From Rhodococcus globerulus NBRC 14531 (GTDB lineage: Bacteria; Actinomycetota; Actinomycetes; Mycobacteriales; Mycobacteriaceae), in assembly GCF_001894805.1 (NCBI RefSeq), contig NZ_BCWX01000004.1, forward strand, positions 434,001-498,000: a stretch of DNA of 64,000 bases, in the 5' to 3' direction. The translations under genes and the position numbers were made by a program. This document shows positions 60,085 to 64,000 of the stretch, one piece after another (within the stretch, counting starts at the first letter, position 1; the number at the start of each line of letters is the position of its first letter). The notes beneath the pieces are model-generated. The model was given only the letters and a program-made list of their open reading frames with translations, did not search any database and had not been told where the DNA came from.

Positions 60085-60933
60085 CTAGACGACCCTGAGA
60101 TCGAAGGTATGCCGCATCTCGCCGATACCTTCCACGTATGTCGTCAGCGTGTCACCCGCTCCGAGCAGCACCTTCGGGTTGCGGCTGAAGCCGACACCTG
60201 CCGGCGTACCGGTGAAGATCGCGTCGCCCGGCAGAAGAGGCACGATGCGGGACAGGTACTCGATAACTTCCGGAATCGTGAAGATCATGTCGCTGGTGCG
60301 ACTCTTCTGCATCAAGGTGCCGTTGATCGAGCATCCCAGCTCGAGGTCATCCGGATTCTCGAATTCATCGGGTGAGACCAAGACCGGCCCCATCGGACTG
60401 AAACCTGGGAACGACTTCGCCAGACCGAACTGCTGCGGCGCGGTACCTCGCCACTGTGTGTGCCGTTCGGACAGATCCTGGCCCACGGTCAGTCCTGCTA
60501 CATGACCCCATGCATCCGCGGCACTCACGTTCTCCGCCCGCCTACCGATCACCGCGACAAGTTCGGTCTCGAAATCGACAGCGCCCTCCGGCAACAGAAT
60601 CTTGCCGTGTGGACCGGTCACCGACGCCGGAAACTTCCCGAATACCACCGGTATCTCGGGGATCTCCAGGCCGGACTCCACTGCATGGTCCCGGTAGTTC
60701 AAGCCGATGGCAAAGATCTGCGGCGGCAACGGCACCGGGCTTCCCAACGCCGAGTTGTCGATCTTCACGTCAGGAGTGCCCTCGAACCCACTCGCCCAGT
60801 GCGTGAACTCATCCCACCGCGAGTAGAGGCTTTGCACGTCGGAGGAGAAGGTCCCGTTGCTGGCAATTTCGATATCAACAGCACCGGCGTCCATTCCAAG
60901 ACAAGCCCGGCCCGATAAGTTGTAAATACGCAT
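60085..60933 (-). CDS. Fumarylacetoacetate hydrolase-family enzyme
   Basis: A 282-residue FAH-family enzyme. The signature IFAIGLNYRDHAVESGLEIPEIPVVFGK, then VDFETELVAVIGRR (Mg ligands Glu and Asp) and GDAIFTGTPAGVGF are all present. By position one expects the hydratase that turns 2-hydroxypentadienoate into 4-hydroxy-2-oxovalerate (MhpD step), but the GLNYRDHAxE motif is typical of acylpyruvase/isomerase FAH enzymes rather than MhpD. It may act on a related intermediate. It has its own terminator before hppA. The ATG at 60933 is divergent from the hydrolase lipoprotein gene at 61094. Confidence 0.85.
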   Translation of the reverse strand: MRIYNLSGRACLGMDAGAVDIEIASNGTFSSDVQSLYSRWDEFTHWASGFEGTPDVKIDNSALGSPVPLPPQIFAIGLNYRDHAVESGLEIPEIPVVFGKFPASVTGPHGKILLPEGAVDFETELVAVIGRRAENVSAADAWGHVAGLTVGQDLSERHTQWRGTAPQQFGLAKSFPGFSPMGPVLVSPDEFENPDDLELGCSINGTLMQKSRTSDMIFTIPEVIEYLSRIVPLLPGDAIFTGTPAGVGFSRNPKVLLGAGDTLTTYVEGIGEMRHTFDLRVV

Positions 60934-61093
60934 AGCGAACTACCTTTCGAAGAATAGTGACAAACGCCGAAGCGCACATTTCCCGAACCTAACGGCGATC
61001 TCAAGTACAGCTCCCGACAAGTCGGCAATTAGACAGCCCACAGCTTGGGTACCCCTGACCTTGCGCACCCTGCCGGCCGGGAGGAGCAACACC

Positions 61094-62077
61094 ATGAAAC
61101 TCAACTCGCGAATCGTGGCGTCACTTGCAGCTTGCACATTGTTCTTGGGCGGATGCTCGGATTCGCCCAGTACGGATGTCAGTACAGCTACTGGTACTCC
61201 TGGAAACGGCGACTTCGCTGGACTGGTGGACATCGGTGACGGCCGCAGCATGTATTTGACGTGTAAGGGGACCGGATCGCCCACCGTGGTGTTCGTGTCC
61301 GGTCGAACCGATCGCGCAGATATCTGGAAAACCGTCGCAGATCCGAATCCGACCGAAACTGCAGTTTTCGACGGCGTAGCCGAGACGACCCGGGTGTGCG
61401 CTTACGACCGCCCCGGAACTGTCACCATCACCGGCGAGCACGTAGACGCAAGCCGCTCCACTCCTGTCCCCCAGCCGACCACCGCCGAAGACGGAATGCG
61501 CGACCTTCACGCTTTGCTGAGTGCGGCCGACGTTCCCGGCCCCTACGTCCTGGTCGCCCACTCCTGGGGTGGCTTGATCGCTCGGCTCTATGCCGACACC
61601 TATCCGACCGATGTCGACGGCCTGGTCCTCGTGGATACCCTCACCGAACTTCTCTACGACGGCCTGACTCCACAAGAGCAGCAGTGGTGGCTCACGCTCA
61701 ACAGCAATTACTCTCCTGATCTCGAACCGTACAACCAGGAGAAGAGCAATTTGGAACCCAGCTTCCAATCACTACGCGACGCAGGCGATCCCCCTCCGAT
61801 GCCGGTTGGCATCCTTGTCTCCGATCAACCCTTCGACCTTGAACCACTCTCGGCTGCAGGTGAATTGCCACCAGGGATACCTGTCGATTTCGGTCCGACG
61901 ATATTCGCCGCCCACATTGCCGGACAGCAGGCTCTGGCCGAACGTCTACACGCACACCTCGATCTGGACACCGATGCCGGCCACTACGTCCACACCGAGC
62001 AGCCCGCACTCACGACCGATGCAATCGACGAAGTTGTTGATGCTGCTCGAACAAATCCGGATCAGTGGTTTTCCTGA
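61094..62077 (+). CDS. Alpha/beta hydrolase lipoprotein
   Basis: A 327-residue lipoprotein (signal from MKLNSRIVASLAACTLF, lipobox LGGC) with an alpha/beta-hydrolase domain: TVVFVSGRTDRADIW, AYDRPGTVTI, elbow VAHSWGGLIARLYA with Ser, VLVDTLTELL, and late His in DAGHYVHTEQP. It is an extracytoplasmic esterase or peptidase of unknown substrate. The ATG at 61094 has GGGAGGAGC upstream. It is divergent from the FAH gene and 85 bases before the membrane gene. Confidence 0.86.
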   Translation: MKLNSRIVASLAACTLFLGGCSDSPSTDVSTATGTPGNGDFAGLVDIGDGRSMYLTCKGTGSPTVVFVSGRTDRADIWKTVADPNPTETAVFDGVAETTRVCAYDRPGTVTITGEHVDASRSTPVPQPTTAEDGMRDLHALLSAADVPGPYVLVAHSWGGLIARLYADTYPTDVDGLVLVDTLTELLYDGLTPQEQQWWLTLNSNYSPDLEPYNQEKSNLEPSFQSLRDAGDPPPMPVGILVSDQPFDLEPLSAAGELPPGIPVDFGPTIFAAHIAGQQALAERLHAHLDLDTDAGHYVHTEQPALTTDAIDEVVDAARTNPDQWFS

Positions 62078-62162
62078 AGAACGTCAAGGACAGCAGCACC
62101 ACACCTTTGCCTCTACGCTCAGTCACACACTGTCCGTGCACGAGAAAGCCGGTCGACTGACG

Positions 62163-63476
62163 ATGAGCACACACGACACGCCATCCGCCCGTTCAGTTCT
62201 GCACACACCGCGATTCTGGCTGGCACCGGTGATCGTTGTGCTGTTGCTGATGTCGGCGCTCGCTGCGCTGTATATGGGCGGAATCCTCGACCCCAAGAAG
62301 CATCTGGACGAGTTCCCGATCGCTCTGGTGAACGAAGATGTCGGCGGTACCTTGCCCGGAAGCGATCCCGCTGCAGTCGAGAACTTCGGAAACGACATCG
62401 CCGCCGCGCTCGAAAACGGGATCGATCCCGAGAAAATCGACTTACAGCAGCTCAGTCTCATCGAATCGCAATCACGACTCAGCTCCGGGACGCTCTACGG
62501 CTCCATCGTCATCCCCCGCGACTTCACCCAGCAGACAATAGCTCTGGCGCAGGGAAGCGTCGCCGCCACAGAGGTGCAACAACCGATCATCACCATCTAC
62601 ACCAATCCACGAGCCGGTTCCATCTCCGCGTCGCTGGTGCAGTCGATCGGGACAACTGCCCTGGAGCCGGTCAACAAGAACATGGGTGAGCAACTCACCA
62701 CGCTTGTCACACAACAATTGCAGGCAGGTGGTACCGGAATGCAGCTGTCCGGCGCCAGTCGACTTCTCCTCGAAAATCCGGTGAATGTTCTTACGGTCGC
62801 GCATGATCCGCTTCCCGACGGTACAGGATTCGGTCTTGTCGCTTTCTATTTCGCCCTACTGCTGGTCCTCGCCGGATTCACCGGAGCGACAGTCGTCAAT
62901 TCCCTGGTAGACGGAATGCTCGGCTACGCACCCACCGAGTTCGGTCCCCTGTTCGTACAGAACGACGTAGTCGGGATCAATAGATTTCAAACACTTCTCA
63001 TAAAATGGGGCTTCATGATCGTGCTGTCCGGTGTGGTGTCCGGACTGTTCCAGTTGATCAGCCGCACCCTCGGAATGCCTGTCACACAAGGCTTTGCCTT
63101 GTGGGCATACGGCACCCTCGTGATCATCGCGGTCGGAGTCACCGCCATGTCGGTGATGGCGGCGTTCGGCTCGCTCGGCATGCTGATCAACCTGTTCGTC
63201 TTTGTCATCCTCGCCCTGCCATCGTCCGGTGGCACGATTCCGCTCGAAGCAAGCCCCGGCCTCTACTCCTGGCTTGCGCAGTTCGAACCGATGCACCAGA
63301 TCTACATGGGCACCCGCGCAATCCTGTTCTTCGGCGCCCACGGCGACGCCGGCCTGACCCACGCAATCTGGATGACGTTGCTCGGCCTGGCAATCGGACT
63401 GGTGCTCGGATTTGTTGTCACACGCCTCTACGATCGGAAAGGCTACGAACGAACCCATCGCGCAAAAACAGCCTGA
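62163..63476 (+). CDS. YhgE/Pip-like ABC-2 membrane protein
   Basis: A 437-residue membrane protein of the YhgE/Pip, DUF3533 group. An N-terminal membrane segment (FWLAPVIVVLLLMSALAALYMGG) leads to an extracytoplasmic domain of about 200 residues (FPIALVNEDVGGTLPG, a family hallmark), then five or six membrane helices at the C-terminus. Such proteins are related to ABC-2 permeases and to phage-infection and type VII-linked proteins of Gram-positives, but no ATPase or secretion gene adjoins it. The ATG at 62163 starts the family N-terminus. Confidence 0.83.
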   Translation: MSTHDTPSARSVLHTPRFWLAPVIVVLLLMSALAALYMGGILDPKKHLDEFPIALVNEDVGGTLPGSDPAAVENFGNDIAAALENGIDPEKIDLQQLSLIESQSRLSSGTLYGSIVIPRDFTQQTIALAQGSVAATEVQQPIITIYTNPRAGSISASLVQSIGTTALEPVNKNMGEQLTTLVTQQLQAGGTGMQLSGASRLLLENPVNVLTVAHDPLPDGTGFGLVAFYFALLLVLAGFTGATVVNSLVDGMLGYAPTEFGPLFVQNDVVGINRFQTLLIKWGFMIVLSGVVSGLFQLISRTLGMPVTQGFALWAYGTLVIIAVGVTAMSVMAAFGSLGMLINLFVFVILALPSSGGTIPLEASPGLYSWLAQFEPMHQIYMGTRAILFFGAHGDAGLTHAIWMTLLGLAIGLVLGFVVTRLYDRKGYERTHRAKTA

Positions 63477-63490
63477 AGCAGTTCCCGCGC

Positions 63491-64000
63491 TCAGGTTTGC
63501 CGGTCACGAAGTGCGTCCGCCTTGGCGATGAGCACCGCCTTCTCACGTTCGTTTCCGGCCAAACGAGCGGCCTCGAGCAGTTCGGTACGAGCTTCCTCGG
63601 TTCGCCCGAGCCTGCCGAGCAACTCACCCCGAACACTGGGCAGCAGGTGATATCCGGCAAGTTCACCGGAAGCAACAAGCTTGTCGACGAACTCGAGAGC
63701 AGGCGCCGGACCGTATGCCATCGATACCGCTGCAGCATGGTTGAGATCCACGACCGGCGATGGGGCAAGCTGTTGCAGCGCCTCGTACAGCAGCACGATC
63801 TTCTTCCAGTCCGTTTCTTCGAAAGTTGCTGCTCGTGCATGACATTCGGCAATCCCAGCTTGCAGTCCGTAAGGCCCTCGACCACGCCCGACGTCGTCCG
63901 CCCTCGCCAAAGCAACCAGACCGCGGGTGATCTGGGTCCGATCCCACCGCGCCCGATCCTGATCCGATAGCAATATCGGTTCACCGTCGGCGGTGGTGCG
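63491..64000 (-). CDS. ECF sigma factor, C-terminal part (cut by window edge)
   Basis: The last about 169 codons of an ECF-type sigma factor of the ECF42/DUF6596 group; the gene continues past the right edge. Visible are the post-sigma segments SDQDRARWDRTQITRGLVALARA, GPYGLQAGIAECHARAATFEETDWKKIVLLYEALQQL, and the TPR-like C-terminal tail HLLPSVRGELLGRLGRTEEARTELLEAARLA. The sigma-2 and sigma-4 domains lie outside the window. It ends 15 bases from the convergent membrane gene. Confidence 0.85.
   Translation of the reverse strand, partial: RTTADGEPILLSDQDRARWDRTQITRGLVALARADDVGRGRGPYGLQAGIAECHARAATFEETDWKKIVLLYEALQQLAPSPVVDLNHAAAVSMAYGPAPALEFVDKLVASGELAGYHLLPSVRGELLGRLGRTEEARTELLEAARLAGNEREKAVLIAKADALRDRQT

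Noticed and set aside
60085-60933. Firm assignment as 2-keto-4-pentenoate hydratase (MhpD)
   Set aside because: The GLNYRDHAxE motif points to acylpyruvase/isomerase-type FAH enzymes, and a terminator separates it from hppA.

Overview
The window is high-GC actinobacterial DNA, most like Rhodococcus of the R. erythropolis/qingshengii type. Grounds are mycobacterial-style gene families (FprB, DUF222-HNH, DUF732, SfLAP/GAP, DUF4097), frequent GTG starts, ATGA-coupled operons, Tat-type and ordinary lipoproteins, and a complete 3-(3-hydroxyphenyl)propionate (hpp) cluster of the kind described in Rhodococcus. The species is inferred from gene content by eye, not by database search. I saw no rRNA, tRNA, CRISPR array, complete insertion sequence or prophage.

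Layout. 1-5.1 kb: a cut-off SDR, a diiron AurF-like oxygenase followed by its likely reductase FprB, then a DUF35/thiolase pair behind a KstR-type box. 5.1-14.4 kb: secreted hydrolase, ankyrin lipoprotein, MalT-like LuxR regulator overlapping a YihY membrane protein, an operon of two SfLAP/GAP proteins and a SulP transporter, and two small convergent genes that share a promoter-like motif. 14.4-21.2 kb: SARP/BTAD regulator divergent from an alpha/beta hydrolase with an 11-bp direct-repeat operator between them, an iron-box-linked siderophore-binding lipoprotein, CHAP and VOC proteins, and a DUF222-HNH nuclease with a LexA-type SOS box. 21.3-24.5 kb: ribbon-helix-helix regulator, DUF4097 protein and a DrrAB-type ABC exporter in one operon. 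24.5-33.1 kb: ComB-like phosphatase, second siderophore-binding lipoprotein, MFS, proline iminopeptidase, small lipoprotein and unknowns, a TetR/3-hydroxyacyl-CoA dehydrogenase pair, and a secreted ParB/Srx-fold protein.

33.1-35.3 kb looks like a small foreign or decayed patch: a sulfite reductase flavoprotein remnant beside a lower-GC FAD oxidoreductase. 35.5-47 kb: a LuxR regulator, then a TetR-controlled catabolic operon (flavin monooxygenase, serine hydrolase, Zn-alcohol dehydrogenase, acyl-CoA ligase, D-aminoacylase-type amidohydrolase, SDR) that resembles the mycobacterial mymA operon in function content, followed by a CMD/AhpD and a DapB-like gene in convergent orientation.

47-49.3 kb holds the most unusual module: a NrtR-like regulator whose Nudix box has lost its catalytic glutamates, divergent from an ADP-ribosylglycohydrolase-macrodomain fusion that carries an internal in-frame ribosome-binding site and ATG before the macrodomain. 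49.6-54.1 kb: DUF1275, diacylglycerol-kinase-like, M23 lipoprotein, DUF5701 and DUF4190 genes, with a folded three-way-junction inverted repeat at 52.9 kb. 54.1-60.9 kb: the hpp cluster (hppR, hppK, hppB, hppC, hppA) plus an FAH-family gene closed by a strong terminator. 61-64 kb: hydrolase lipoprotein, YhgE/Pip-type membrane protein and a truncated ECF sigma factor.
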